64,000 nt of DNA from Lineus longissimus (Eukaryota; Nemertea; Pilidiophora; Heteronemertea; Lineidae). Both the position numbers and the translations under genes were made by a program. This document shows positions 11,216 to 23,000 of the stretch, piece after piece. The notes below the pieces were generated by a model. It searched no databases, was not told where the DNA came from, and saw only the letters and a list, made by a program, of their open reading frames with translations. Position 1 is the stretch's first letter. Each line of letters begins with the position of its first letter. The DNA lies in NCBI RefSeq assembly GCF_910592395.1, contig NC_088308.1:14335001-14399000 (forward strand), given 5' to 3'.

Positions 11216-12266
11216 AAAATGCCCATTTTCTTTATTCCAGCAAATTGAAGTTTAAAATGAAGTTTTAGAGGTCGGCCTGATATAGAGGTTTCGATATTAA
11301 ATAGATTAATTTCGTTTCATATAACTAGGTGGCGGTATTGTGCAAAAATGTCAGTTGGCACATTGCCAGCAGTTTTGAATTTCGCGGTTCGAGGCAATCC
11401 GTCGGGTATCCCAGATGCGCAGTGTTGTACTGCGCCACTAGATCTGCATACTACAAGTATGGAAGACAGCCATTTTATGAATTTGAAGCGAGACGAAGAA
11501 TGAATTAAATCACCTTGAATCAATGCTAAAACTTAATCATTCGCTCTTCGGATGAGGTTGTATGTGTTGATTACATTCTTGTGATTGGTTTGAGATTATT
11601 AGTTTGTCCTCATTGCCGGTTGTTTTAGAAAATTTTGACTGTGATTGGAAGGTAAAATGAGAAACTTGTCACACTGTTCTTCGGCTTGGAGTGGGGATAG
11701 TCAACGCAGAGCCAGTTGGTACAAGCTGCTTGCGAATCGGGGTGGCGTAATAATACTGTGAAAGAACAATAAAATGATGAATTGTAGCAGTGTGTGTCAG
11801 AAATTATGTGATTTCCATTGCATTTGACGATCCCAAAGTTTCGAGAGTATGGCAAAATGGCGGCTGGGTGATTAGCATCAAGCCGGAACCTTTCGTTACA
11901 ATGTGGCTTTTAAACACAAGTTAATGGTTTATAATCACCCAGACGCTACTCATTAGGTAAACCTCTACTAAAAACACTTGCTTTAATTTTTGTAAACATG
12001 TCACTTAAAAAGAACCATTTTTGTGATCGTTTTTCGTCGCTGTAGAAATGTACACAGTCAGAGTCAGTCAGTGTGTCAACACAACAACGGTGTTAGTTAG
12101 TATACACATTAATCCATGATACACGGATTAACGAATGTAAACATTTGCCTGTTGGGTCGGAAGGAGTTCACCGTTACCGATCACTGCCCCAAGAAAGGTC
12201 ATCTGAAGTAGATGATGATAATGATGAAAGTGTGGCACAGCTGTCATCAGTGCTTTTATAGTTAGG
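11216..12266. other. No gene or repeat recognised
   Basis: Minus-strand frames at 11317-11523 and 11625-11855 have no recognisable domain. The word AAAATGGCGGCTGG at about 11853 is YY1-like but stands alone. Nothing else was supported. Confidence 0.5.
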
Positions 12267-12926
12267 CCTATAGTCAGATTCATAAGTAAATGTCACTGAC
12301 ACTGCCCTTAATTGGGTCGCTGTGCAAAAACTATTGGGCCGATTTCTTCAAAGTTTGGTTTTTCTTGAATCTTTGTATTTTGCACATGACAAGATGTAAT
12401 CAGAAATCGGAACCCAAAATTTCTATTGTTCTCTACCATTCTAATTCCATGGAGGACCACTAATAAATGAAACACTATTGCCATCTATCAGACATTTACA
12501 GAACTGCATATCAGTCTATAACACATAGGAATCAAAATAGGCGAATTCGTCAACCGGCCTACGGCCGCACGATAGACATTTTTATTGGGGAATCTGGAGG
12601 GCCCGATTTTTTTTGATGGATAGTTCTAAATGAAACTTGGCAGCTTTAAAGATACACACGAAAAAAAATTAACCTGAACATTTCAGCAAAATGCATCCAG
12701 AAATAAGCAGTACAGAGGAGAAAATGTCAAAATCAATACACTACGTCAATGTACACCAATACATACAAAAAAAATTATTTCGTAACCATGGTTACTGAAA
12801 TATGAAAATCCTCTTGGGTCCCGAAATTAGATTCAAGAAAAACCAAACTTTGAAGAAATCGGCCCAGTAGATTTTGCGCAGCGGCCCAAAAGGGCAGTAA
12901 CATTTACTTATGAATCCGACTATAGG
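12267..12926. mobile_element. MITE with ~100-bp terminal inverted repeats
   Basis: Left arm 12267-12372 and right arm 12829-12926 are imperfect inverted copies, both opening with CCTATAGTC(A/G)GATTCATAAG and ending inward with TTTGGTTTTTCTTGAATCT. The centre is about 460 bp and has no ORF. No convincing target-site duplication was found, so the superfamily is unassigned. Confidence 0.8.
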
Positions 12927-13429
12927 GCTGTCTTGTAACTATGTTATTGTCTCAAAAATAAATATACAAACTGCTACCTAGTTACTCAGGACATCATATT
13001 CTATACTGTGCATTCCTTGCTTCAATTGTTCTTGTATCATATTTTTCAACATTTCTCTCTAATCGCAAGCCGAGGATAAATACTCCTTTCAAGATAGCGT
13101 AATCACACGCAATTCCACAGGTACATCCCATTCATTTGAAATTTCGGCCAATGACAGCAGGTTTTACAAAATGTGAATGCGCTGTTTATTTTCAATAGTC
13201 ACTGAATAGCTAAGACACATGTAAACCCATCTTAATTGGCCAGAAAACATCTCTCAGCTTCTCCCACAAATAACGATTCACTTATTCCAACGTCAGTAAC
13301 ATGTGCACGCGGAAAACAATACGACTAACTCCGCTTTTTCAAGACAAACCACACCATCCCATAACTATTGCATGATTAACCCCTAACAATGACAAGTTCT
13401 TCCTCATACTCTCCCTTTCATATCGACAA
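12927..13429. other. No feature recognised
   Basis: AT-rich sequence between the MITE and the R3/R2 block. No domain-bearing frame or repeat word was seen. Confidence 0.45.
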
Positions 13430-13671
13430 GTGAGCACAATGGCCCTGGCCATTTCATTTACCTCAGAATTGTTCCGTCACGCCCTCTAAGCAAGAAACGA
13501 TTGGATTGATTTCTTTGATTTTCTCGGGAGATTTGGGTATTGATTAGTACAACATGCCTATGAAATTTGATGGAAATAGTTCAATGCCCTCTATGATTTT
13601 TTCCAAGGGTCTTCCTTTTTTACCTGATGGGGTCTTACTTTTTGGCTCACCGTTAGGGGAGTCTATACGAT
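13430..13671 (+). repeat. R3 + R2 block leading into the foldback element
   Basis: R3 (GTGAGCACAATGGCCCTGGCC-type) at 13430 is followed by one R2 copy, then GGCTCACCGTTAGGGGAGTC and the left target-site copy TACGAT at 13666-13671. The order matches 10336-10767. Confidence 0.8.
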
Positions 13672-13732
13672 TATGGTAGGCCGTAGGGGACATTAATGCC
13701 GATTTAAGTTCTAGAACATAATTATTTATTGT

Positions 13733-14400
13733 CTAGCACGTAAATCAGCCTATCACAGAGCAGGAATTTAGTTTTAGCACGTTAATCAACCAATCGGTGA
13801 CCAGGAATAATGGTCTAGCACTTAAATCAGCCTATCACAGTGCAGGAATTTAGTTCTAGCACGTTAATCAACCAATCGGTGACCAGGAATAATGGTCTAG
13901 CACATAAATCAGCCTATCACAGTGCAGGAATTTAGTTCTAGCACGTTAATCAACCAATCGGTGACCAGGAATAATGGTCTAGCACGTAAATCAGCCTATC
14001 ACAGTGCAGGAATTTAGTTCTAGCACGTTAATCAACCAATCGGTGACCAGGAATAATGGTCTAGCACTTAAATCAGCCTATCACAGTGCAGGAATTTAGT
14101 TCTAGCACATTAATCAACCAATCGGTGACCAGGAATAATGGTCTAGCACATAAATCAGCCTATCACAGTGCAGGAATTTAGTTCGAGCACGTTAATCAAC
14201 CAATCGGTGACCAGGAATAATGGTCTAGCACTTAAATCAGCCTATCACAGTGCAGGAATTTAGTTCTAGCACGTTAATCAACCAATCGCTGACCAGGAAT
14301 AATGGTCTAGCACATAAATCAGCCTATCACAGTGCAGGAATTAAGTTCTAGCACGTTAATCAACCAATCGCTGACCAGGAATAATGGTCTAGCACATAAA
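13733..14400 (+). repeat. 82-bp tandem repeat, left foldback arm (8 periods)
   Basis: TCTAGCAC(G/T/A)TAAATC starts at about 13733, 13815, 13897, 13979, 14061, 14143, 14225, 14307 and 14389. Each unit alternates a 41-bp half with CTATCACAGTGCAGGAATT and a 41-bp half with CCAATCGGTGACCAGGAATA. Confidence 0.9.
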
Positions 14401-14835
14401 TAGCTATGGTGATTGGCATGAGGGCCATGTTGGACATAAATTCATTACGGTCTAGAACATAAATCAGCCAATTGCAACCATCGTTTCAAAAAATTGTCTA
14501 CTTCGGATATCTTCGTGATTTTCTGGGCGCACTCGTGGTGTGTTATCTGCGGCCATATTGGATTAAATTGTCAAAACTTTTCAGTTCACCAAATCTCAGC
14601 CTGTAAATTATGAAATGGCGCGCCGCCTGAATGATATTCACCAATTTTACGATAATTTTCGAAGCAGCGTGAATGCTTGTTGTAAAGTAAACTGAGCTGC
14701 CTGTGATACTTTTTTGGCACGCGGGAAATATGAAATGTTTGAAACGATGGTTGCCATTGGCTGATTTATGTTCTAGACCGTAATGAATTTATGTCCAACA
14801 CGGCCCTCATGCCAATCACCATAGCTATTTATGTG

Positions 14836-15250
14836 CTAGACCATTATTCCTGGTCAGCGATTGGTTGATTAACGTGCTAGAACTTAATTCCTGCACTGTG
14901 ATAGGATGATTTATGTGCTAGACCATTATTCCTGGTCAGCGATTGGTTGATTAACGTGCTAGAACTTAATTCCTGCACTGTGATAGGCTGATTTATGTGC
15001 TAGACCATTATTCCTGGTCACCGATTGGTTGATTAACGTGCTAGAACTAAATTCCTGCACTGTGATAGGCTGATTTATGTGCTAGACCATTATTCCTGGT
15101 CACCGATTGGTTGATTAACGTGCTAGAACTAAATTCCTGCTCTGTGATAGGCTGATTTACGTGCTAGACCATTATTCCTGGTCACCGATTGGTTGATTAA
15201 CGTGCTAGAACTAAATTCCTGCACTGTGATAGGCTGATTTCCGTGCTAGA
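14836..15250 (-). repeat. 82-bp tandem repeat, right foldback arm (5 periods)
   Basis: The inverted counterpart of the left-arm array, with GTGCTAGACC words at about 14836, 14918, 15000, 15082, 15164 and a last variant near 15244. Three fewer periods than the left arm implies expansion or contraction after the arms formed. Confidence 0.9.
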
Positions 15251-16204
15251 CAATAAATAATTATGTTCTAGAACTTAAATCGGCATTAATGTCCCCTACG
15301 GCCTACCATATACGATAGCCCTGTGTCCGTCGTCCGTCATCGTCCGTATCCTGTGTGGCACGTTTCTTAACCGCTTGTGCTATGAACTTGAAACTTTGTA
15401 CACATGACCCCCTAGGTCAGAGTTACTCTGACACTGAATTTCGGTCCGGTCTGGTTCATGACTTGGCCACCAGGGGGCCAAAACTTAAAACATAAAAAGT
15501 GTGATAGGTCTCTTCTTAATGATCCGTTTGCAATAAAAAATTTATGGTAAGTACTCCTAGCAAGGATACATCACATATCGTAGGAGTTTTTGGTTTGACC
15601 TACTTTTCAAGGTCACAAAGGTCAAATGGTGTAAATTGGCCGTCAGGCCGTAACTGAGGCACGTTTCTTAACTGCAATGACTATTGATCCCAAATTTGGT
15701 ACACATTTACCCCTTAGTCGGGTAATCTCAGGGTCTGAAGTTTGGTCCAATATGATTCACCACTTGACCACCAGGGGGCAAAATCGAAAAACCTTAAAAA
15801 TGTGATTATTCCTTAACTTCTTGCCCGATTGCCACCAATTTGACATCATGGGTACATCTTACCACCATACAGTATATGTCCCACAGGTTTTTAATTTGAC
15901 CTTCTTGTCAAGGTCACAGAGGTCAAATGGCGTAAATTGGCCGTCAGGCCGTAACTATGGCACGTCTCTTAACTGCAATGACTATTGATCACAAATTAAG
16001 TACACATGTACCCCTTGGTCAGGTGATCTCAGGTACCGAAGTTTTGCGCGATCTGATTTGCCGTTTGGCCTCCAGGGAGGGGCCAAATCCTAAATTCTTC
16101 AAAATGCCATTATTCCTAGTAATTACTTGCCCGATTGGCACCATTTTTATATCATAGGTACATCTTATTCTAACAACCACTCAATGTGTCACCCGGATCT
16201 TTTT

Positions 16205-16230
16205 AGCTCACCTCTTAGCAGAGGTGAGCT
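16205..16230. repeat. 26-bp hairpin at R1 block boundary
   Basis: AGCTCACCTCT-TAGC-AGAGGTGAGCT, an 11-bp perfect stem with a 4-base loop. The same hairpin is at 52487-52512, also followed by TATCCCATACCGTGGCGTCC and a GTC microsatellite. It may mark an element end. Confidence 0.8.
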
Positions 16231-16245
16231 TATCCCATACCGTGG

Positions 16246-16255
16246 CGTCCGTCGT

Positions 16256-16323
<68 letters not shown>

Positions 16324-16346
16324 CGTCGTCGTCCGTCGTCCGTTAG
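16246..16346 (+). repeat. (GTC)n microsatellite
   Basis: About 20 uninterrupted GTC triplets between GTCCGTC flanks. Shorter versions occur at 52527-52582 and, on the minus strand, 50373-50432. Frames through it encode Ser, Asp or Thr runs and are not genes. Confidence 0.95.
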
Positions 16347-17204
16347 CAGAGCACGTTTCGTAACTGTTAGAGCTATTGAGTTGAAAGTTGGTACACATGT
16401 ACCCTTATGTAATGACACCTTGGAGACCAAGTTTCGGTCCGATTCGTTTCATGGTTTGGCCACCAGGGGGCCAAACGTTAAAAGTGAAAATATGCAATAT
16501 CTCCCTTAATAGTAGTCGGGAAATTTTGAAAAAAATATGGTAGGTACTTCTAGCAAAGGTGCATCATATATCCTCCGGGTTTTTGATTTGACCTCCTTTT
16601 CAAGGTCACAGAGGTCAAATGGTGTAAATTGGCCGTTAGGATGTAACGATGGCACGTTTCTAAACTGCAATGACTATTCATACCAAATTTGGTACACATT
16701 TACCTCTTAGTCAGGTGATCTCAGGGACTGAAGTTTGGTCCAATATGATTCACCACTTGACCACCAGGGGGCAAAATTATAAAACCTTAAAAATGTGATT
16801 ATTCCTTAACTTCTTGCCCGATTGCCACCAATTTGATATCATGGGTACATCTAACCACCATACAGTATATGTCACACAGGTTTTTAATTTGACCTTCTTG
16901 TCAAGGTCACAGAGGTCAAATGGCGTAAATTGGCCGTCAGGCCGTAACTATGGCACGTTTCTTAACTGCAATGACTATTGATCACAAATTAAGTACACAT
17001 GTACCCCTTGGTCAGGTGATCTCAGGTATCGAAGTTTGGTGCGATCTGATTTGCCGTTTGGCCTCCAGGGAGGGGGCCAAATCCTAAATTCTTCAAAATG
17101 CCATTATTCCTAGTAATGACTTGCCCGATTGGCACCAATTTTATATCATAGGTACATCTAATTCTAACAACCATTCGATGTGTCACCCGGGTCTTCTTTG
17201 ATTT

Positions 17205-17545
17205 GACCTACTTTGCAAGGTCACAGAGGTCGAATGTACTGTAAATTGGCCATTTTGGGGAAATTGTAATTGCTTGGACCTACATCAAACCTAACACTAC
17301 ATGACACAATACAATGCTCTTTATCCATCTTTCCTCCACATGAGGTGAGCACAATGGCCCTGGCCATTTCATTTGATTTGACCTACTCTTCAAGGTCACA
17401 GCAGTGGAATGTATTGTAAATTGGCCATTTTGGGGAAATTGTTATTGCTTGGACCTACATCAAACCTAACACTACATGACACAATACCATGCTCTTTATC
17501 CATCTTTCCTCCACATGAGGTGAGCACAATGGCCCTGGCTATTTC
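17205..17545 (+). repeat. ~175-bp tandem duplication of R1 tail plus R3
   Basis: The stretch from the AGGTCACAG core through TGCTTGGACCTACATCAAAC and CACATGAGGTGAGCACAATG is present twice in tandem, with the second copy having a degraded AGGTCA core (CACAGCAGTGG). Confidence 0.85.
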
Positions 17546-17549
17546 ATTT

Positions 17550-17745
17550 ACCTCAGAATTGTTCCGTCACGCCATCTAGGCAAGTAACGGTCAGATCGAT
17601 TTCTTTGATTTTCTCAGGAGAGTTGGATATTGATTAGTAGAACATGCCTATGAAATTTGAAGGAAATATTTCAATGCCTTCTACGTGTTTTTGCAAGGTT
17701 CTTCCTTTTTTACCTGATGGGTCTTCCTTTTTTAGGTCTTAGGTC
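17550..17745 (+). repeat. R2 copy
   Basis: Same order as the copies at 10440 and 13500, ending in CTTCCTTTTTTACCTGATGG. It is followed by a short run of degenerate TTAGGTC/TTGGGTC words at 17733-17798. Confidence 0.75.
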
Positions 17746-17799
17746 TTTGTTTAGAGATTTTCAGAGGTCTTAGGTCTTGGGTCTTGGGTCTTAGGTCTT

Positions 17800-18500
17800 T
17801 TATACACCCCAACAGATTAGTAGATTCCATTCGGTACTTCGGGCGTGCAAAGGAGAAACTCTCCATTATATTTAAAACAACTGTGAACATCGTGCATGCC
17901 CATCGACTGAGTTCCTTTCAGCAGGCATGGTTGAGCCGAGACCAGTCAGTGAGAAAGGGTCCCCAATGAAAGATTTTTGGGTTTATTGCTGGAACTGTGA
18001 GATCGATTTGCAGACCAACACTGCCAAAAATAGACAATTTAATATTTTGGTACACAAGTGACTAGGCACAATTCCTAGATTGCCAACTGAGATTTAGGCA
18101 ACTAGGGGAAACACCTGGTCAAGATAAGGTTTGTGAATTCTTTCAACCTCTCTCTATTAGATGACCTGAACTTGTCCTTTCTGTGAGACATTAAGCTTTC
18201 CACAACAAAGACAATTTTTCATTGCCCTTTTAATAACCCCCTTCCCCCTCCCCTCCCCCACAGGATGACTCGAGAACAGATTAACAGATGGAATAACATC
18301 AGCTTCTTCCCAAAACAGTAAACATTCTGTGTGTTGTCAACAACTCTAGAGGTGCCCAATTCTAACATCATAAAAAAACAAAGTACAATTAAGGGACCAT
18401 CTCAAAAGTATATTGAAGCCAAAAAGATCAACTCACTTAGTCTTTCGTCTTCAACTTTCGCTTCCTAGCCAAAAGTGCTAAAAAGACTAAGTTGGGATGT
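17800..18500. other. No gene recognised
   Basis: The plus frame 17784-17969 has no known domain. An imperfect inverted pair (ACTTAGTCTTT at about 18436 and AAAAGACTAAGT at about 18480) is the only structure noticed. Confidence 0.45.
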
Positions 18501-18504
18501 AGAA

Positions 18505-18965
18505 TCAAAAACAAGAGGCCAAAGAGCCTGGCACTCAGCTGGATGACCTAATAACACAGGACTGAGGGTGTAAAGTAGTAAATATCGGCTTTATACTACT
18601 GTTTGAAGGTAAGAGATACACCAATAAAATTTCCAATGCTGAGCTACAAGCTGGATGAAATATGATTGAACTAATCATCCATGGTATGTAAATATTACAG
18701 GGGGCAACGGAAGATCCTCTCTATAACTTTCTATAACTTCTTGTCTGTAAAGCAGGTTGCTTTACAGACAAGAAGTTATAGAGAGGATGTGACTTCTCCA
18801 TGGACAACTGTAGTATGTCCAGGCTGGGATGTACAGCACAAGAATTACAAAATGCTGTCTGTAATTGAGAGGTATCCTGATTTAACAGAGTTCAAAATCA
18901 ATAGAAATGACCAGTTTGGGACTAACACCACTGCCTTTTTTTAAAATAAGGTAGAGATAACAGGA
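18505..18965 (+). repeat. R4 repeat, copy A
   Basis: Begins AACAAGAGGCC(A/C)AA(A/G)... and runs through CTCAGCTGGATGACCTAATA, GTAAAGTAGTAAATATCGGC and GACCAGTTTGGGACTAA. A second copy is at 47383-47845, and the first ~35 bp alone recur at 48451. Copy A differs from copy B by a 51-bp hairpin (18731-18781). Confidence 0.85.
18731..18781. repeat. Perfect 23-bp-stem hairpin
   Basis: Arms 18731-18753 and 18759-18781 are exact inverted copies with a 5-base loop (AGGTT). In the sister R4 copy the downstream arm has a counterpart (GCTTTACAG at about 47619) but the upstream arm does not. The upstream arm is therefore new and copied from the opposite strand. Confidence 0.9.
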
Positions 18966-19111
18966 GTCAACAAATTAATTTTATTAAGTGAAATTGAGGA
19001 ATTATCAAGTGTAAAAGGGTCATTTATCATGGCATTGTGCTCTAATGTGTATCCCTAGCGATGATGTCATATCTGGTGATTCCCTATGAGCGCTTTTTAA
19101 AGTGTGCCATT

Positions 19112-19178
19112 AGGCATACATTAGCATGCAATATATTTTATCAGTGCATACATTAGCATGCAATGTATTTCATCAGCG
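19112..19178 (+). repeat. Tandem duplication of a ~33-bp unit
   Basis: GCATACATTAGCATGCAAT(A/G)TATTT(T/C)ATCAG is present twice in tandem just before the Tc1 copy. Differences are few. Confidence 0.85.
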
Positions 19179-19198
19179 CTGTCAATTTCCGAACAGAA

Positions 19199-20000
19199 TG
19201 CCTGAAAATGGTGTTTTTGGTGTGTCAGCTGACAACATAAAGTGGTACAAAAGTCCATGCAAGTGCTTTTCTTTGCATTTCCCACCAAGCTCAGGCAGCA
19301 TTCTGACAAGAGAGATGCCTAGATGCCACTTGAGTGAAGTAAAAGTTGCACGAGCCATAGGGATGCTTGAAGCTGGCTTCAGTCAGTGACGAGTAGCTGA
19401 GATGATGGGTGTGTTTCACAGTGTCATCAGTCGTGCTAACCAACGACACCGGGAGACGGCGATATTCAGAGAGACCCCGTACTGGCCGCCCATCAGCAAC
19501 AACTGCGAGGGATGACCGCTACTTAGTGACTCTTTGTCGTCGCAACCGCTTCAGTAGTGCGCGCAGACTCAATAACCAATTCACTGCTGCAACTGGGGTG
19601 ACTGTTTCAAATCAAACCATCCGTAACCGACTTCACAGAGCCGACATCCATGCCAGGAGGCCACAGCAATGCATCCCATTAACCCCTGCTCACAGAAGAA
19701 TCCGTCTCAATTGGGCTCGTGATTGTGTGGGATGGAGCCACCAGCAATGGCGCCGTGTTCTGTTCTCAGGTGAGAGCAGATTCAGCCTGGACCACAATGA
19801 TGGACGTTTTAAGGTCAAGAGAAAACAGGGAGAGAGATTTGCAGATGTCTGCATCGCTGAACATGACAGCTATGATTGAGGCAGCATCATGGTGTAGGGT
19901 GGAATCAGCTACGGCCAACGCATTCTCCATGTGGTCCCATGGTTTATGACTTGCCCAGGCCAGGTGCATGGCATCACAGTTGACTGTACCAAAGATCAAA
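19199..20000 (+). mobile_element. Tc1/mariner element copy A, 3'-truncated
   Basis: The left end carries CCTGAAAATGGTGTTTTTGG near 19201, which is the inverted counterpart of the sequence at 27275-27300 in copy B. This identifies the family's terminal inverted repeat. The transposase frame follows. After about 19990 the similarity to Tc1 stops, so the 3' third and right end are missing. Confidence 0.8.
19310..19990 (+). pseudogene. Tc1-like transposase, decayed and truncated
   Basis: The first segment (to about 19390) encodes the start of the paired-like helix-turn-helix: SEVKVARAIGMLEAGFSQ, then an in-frame stop where the family has glycine or glutamine. The main frame 19409-19879 has the second HTH (TARDDRYLVTLCRRNRFSSARRL...), the IRNRLHRADIHARRP block, and the core WRRVLFSGESRFSLDHNDGR. 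DESRF normally supplies the first catalytic Asp; here it reads GESRF, so that residue is lost. After the stop following HDSYD, the frame still shows GSIMV*GGISYGQR. It is inactive. Confidence 0.88.
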
Positions 20001-23000
20001 GGATAATTCTGCCTTGCCGAGATTCAAACATGGGACCTGCTGCGTCATGCCTGTAAATTTCTGCTCACATACTGTGGCCAAACCTTCCGTTGCTCTTTAT
20101 TGGATTCTTTTCGCCTGCTCCTTCTCTCCTTTCTCTTTTTTCTGTTTGTCACCTTTCAAACGGCTGATAGGATGGAGCTTATCAGGGAGCCCGTTGTAAT
20201 CGAGGAGGAGGCTGTAACCAATATGAGTTACCTCTTCATCAGTTAGCTAAAATACTGAAATGTCGTACCGGTATTATATTATAACTAGCGTCGACTAGCC
20301 AGCCTTGAATGGATTGAGTTGCAAATTTTTCTGATGATTCTCTTTGTTTTTTTAGTGATTGTTGTATTATATAAATTTAACGATTTGTTACTTATGCTGC
20401 TCATGCTGATCTGCATGACCAGTCGGTCCGTCAGTGTCCTCTCTGTGTTGTTTCCACAGTTATCAATGCCCATCTCCTTTATTGAACGATTGAAGTTCAG
20501 CAAAACCTCCCAGTAGGTTTGAAGGGATTGACAGCTACAATTTCTATGAGAAGTACAATGTCTCTTTTCATTGGAAACATGAAAAGTTTTCGTCTCGGAT
20601 TATTGCCATCTGAAATATTACGAAGGAAAACAAATGAACATTGATATATAAGATTTAATATGTTGACAGCCGAAAATAATTGTTGATAGCAGTTTTGCAA
20701 GACTGACTCGCCGAGACTGATTCCGCCCGACTGATTGTACAAATACTGTAGTTGCGTACGACCATCCATGGGCATGGGCACTACCTCTGGGCACTACTTC
20801 TACCCAATCTAGGTTTCCAGCGACCGAGCAAACCTCCAGAATTCAATTTCGAGATTATTGGAGCTATTAACTTGATTTCAAAAGTATCAAGATGTTTTAC
20901 CCCTGCTTAACGAAATCATTCTTGTGCCAAGTTTCACGGCCTGAAAGCTCAAAACCGCAGATGGCGAGCTGTGCTTTATTTACCTTTGCCTTCATGTTTT
21001 GCTGTTGTCGGGATATGTAACAAATATCCCAATCACAGCAAAAATAATGGTAAAAAGGCAAAGACATGCCATCCTCGCGACTTTGCAACTTGCCTGAATG
21101 CTAAAGCAAAGTTGTAATGGGAATGCAGTTCGATTTTTCGGGCCAAAAAATCTCTCATGACGCCGATATCGAAAGCCAGCAGTGTGGAGTCATAACAGAG
21201 GCGTACGACGTATGATCTGATATAAGGATTGTATATTCAGAATAAAGTGGTTGAAAACATCAGCTAACTTTCATGTTTATGGGCTGAAAAGAATGTTGAG
21301 CTGTTTTCTTGGCGCTCGTCAATACAACAGCTAATCGACCAAAAATTATTACCAGTAGCTATTTGAATGCACACCTCAACAATTTGATTCATATCATGGA
21401 GCACCCTGATATGAATGCATATACGTGCATTCTACAATAAAAGCTTCACTGCTTTGCTTTTCGTCGACACCTGAACTTCCAGTGGTATAACGCCCCTGAA
21501 GAGGAACGTTTGCAAGCCTAGTGTTGTATCTTTATGCAATTGAAAAGCAGCTGTAAAACCGTCTGTCAATCACAGAGAAAGCGTTTTCCTGAAAATAACT
21601 ACATGGTTTACCCGGTTAGTTATCTTGCCCGATCAGAACGTGACGGTACGATTCGATATCGCCTCACATGTTGCCTCTGTTCTGATACTTCATCTGCACT
21701 AATTTCAGGATATGAAAGGATTTCGAATCCCAAGCTTGCCAAGACCGACTTTTACACTTGAAAAGGGAGATTAACAAGCTTACTGGATAAGTATCACGGC
21801 TGATGGTATAATCACTCTTTTTGAATTGCTATATATGCCAAAGAACGACCATTTCTACCATTGGAGAAGATGCGCGACGATGCAAAGATCTTACGATGTT
21901 GCTGATTTCCTAGGGGTTAGTAGTGCAGTTACGTCACTGTTGTGAATCCACGAGGGTTTAACGCAAATCAGGTTCATCCATAGAAAACGCATCAACTGTT
22001 CACATCATAGCTTCAAGATAGAGTCTCACATACGTAGACTCACAAAGGTAATCTCCAGATCCGAGTGGTTGTCCGCCAGAGACGTAATCCAATTAAGGTT
22101 TTTCATTGGTTGATACGCGTTCCCTCTGCTCCGCAGGGTTATTAGGGCAAGATGGTTGGTCTGTACTTATCCGACAGGAAGAAAATATTGGCTTGCTTTC
22201 TCTGCACTATAATATACACAATTTTGAAGATAAATGTAGTGAGGCGTAAGTTTGCGAAATAACATTCACACGTAGTGTACTTTAGGCGTTTGGATACAGG
22301 GTGTGGTACGTCGTTGCCATGTGTAGGATTAGTGTGATCATCTATTGTATCGGTGTGGTTAATTTGCATCTCCTGGAACGTCCATGATCATATACAGTTG
22401 GCATTGTAAATAAACACAAATCTGAGGTAAAATGTAAGCGTGGTCAATCAGTGTTTAGGTTATCATTTTCAGGCAAAATTGCTTTGAACAAAACACCTTG
22501 ACTGAACAGTTTCCCTTGTTGCCAAACCACTTCGACTTCCGATCGTTATATTCTGTGCAGTTTTGGATTGCCCCTTGAAGAAAATGTTTCGTGAATGTTC
22601 AAAATCAGTTTAATCCAAAACTCCGTCTGGTGGTATACATTTAGTGTGTACTCTCGCGTGCGTCTTTTAACGATAGGTGGATTCATCCTTTGGGCGCAGC
22701 ACATCCTCCTGGAAAGTACGAGGATTAATTGCATGGTCAACAGCAGCCCCTCTCTGGATGTGGTCCACGTCTGCATTGCCATTTGCCATTGGCAAACACC
22801 GACTGAACATTAATCAAAAAATCTGTAGAAATCGAAATTTGGCACGGTTAAGAGCTCTTCTGGAACCATGGTGTACAACGAACCCGACAGTTAACTTCTC
22901 TATGCCTATGAACAGAGTGATCAACTTTGAATAGGCCTACACAACATGATCGCTGTACCGTGATGTGATCAGTATTATACTGGCAGCATTTAGGGGAGTT

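Larger units (their letters stand above)
13672..15310. mobile_element. Foldback (long palindromic) DNA element, 1639 bp
   Basis: Both ends read TATGGTAGGCCGTAGGGGAC inward. The flanks carry TACGAT (13666-13671 and 15311-15316); a longer 8-bp reading TATACGAT is possible. The arms are 13672 to about 14490 and about 14737 to 15310, with a ~250-bp non-palindromic centre. Each arm is built of an 82-bp tandem unit made of two related 41-bp halves: eight periods on the left and five on the right, which explains the unequal arm length. No ORF is present. The structure matches foldback elements such as Drosophila FB and sea urchin TU. The empty site is at 10756-10761. Confidence 0.9.
15317..17290 (+). 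repeat. R1 array, at least six units
   Basis: CCACCAGGGGG-type words fall at about 15466, 15767, 16069, 16458, 16759 and 17062, giving a period near 301-303 bp with one break at 16200-16350 where a hairpin and microsatellite sit. Units 15660-16200 and 16660-17200 are closer to each other than to their neighbours, suggesting that a two- or three-unit block was duplicated. Confidence 0.85.

Noticed and set aside
13672-15310. Palindrome as a CRISPR-like or satellite array
   Set aside because: Units are contiguous without unique spacers, arms are mirror images, and target duplications flank them. A foldback transposon explains all of this.
16127-16430. Long Ser, Asp and Thr runs in frames through the GTC repeat
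   Set aside because: These are translations of a (GTC)n microsatellite on both strands, with no flanking domain.
20497-20781. Minus-strand 94-residue frame as a gene exon
   Set aside because: No domain, no splice context on both sides and no homologue in the window.
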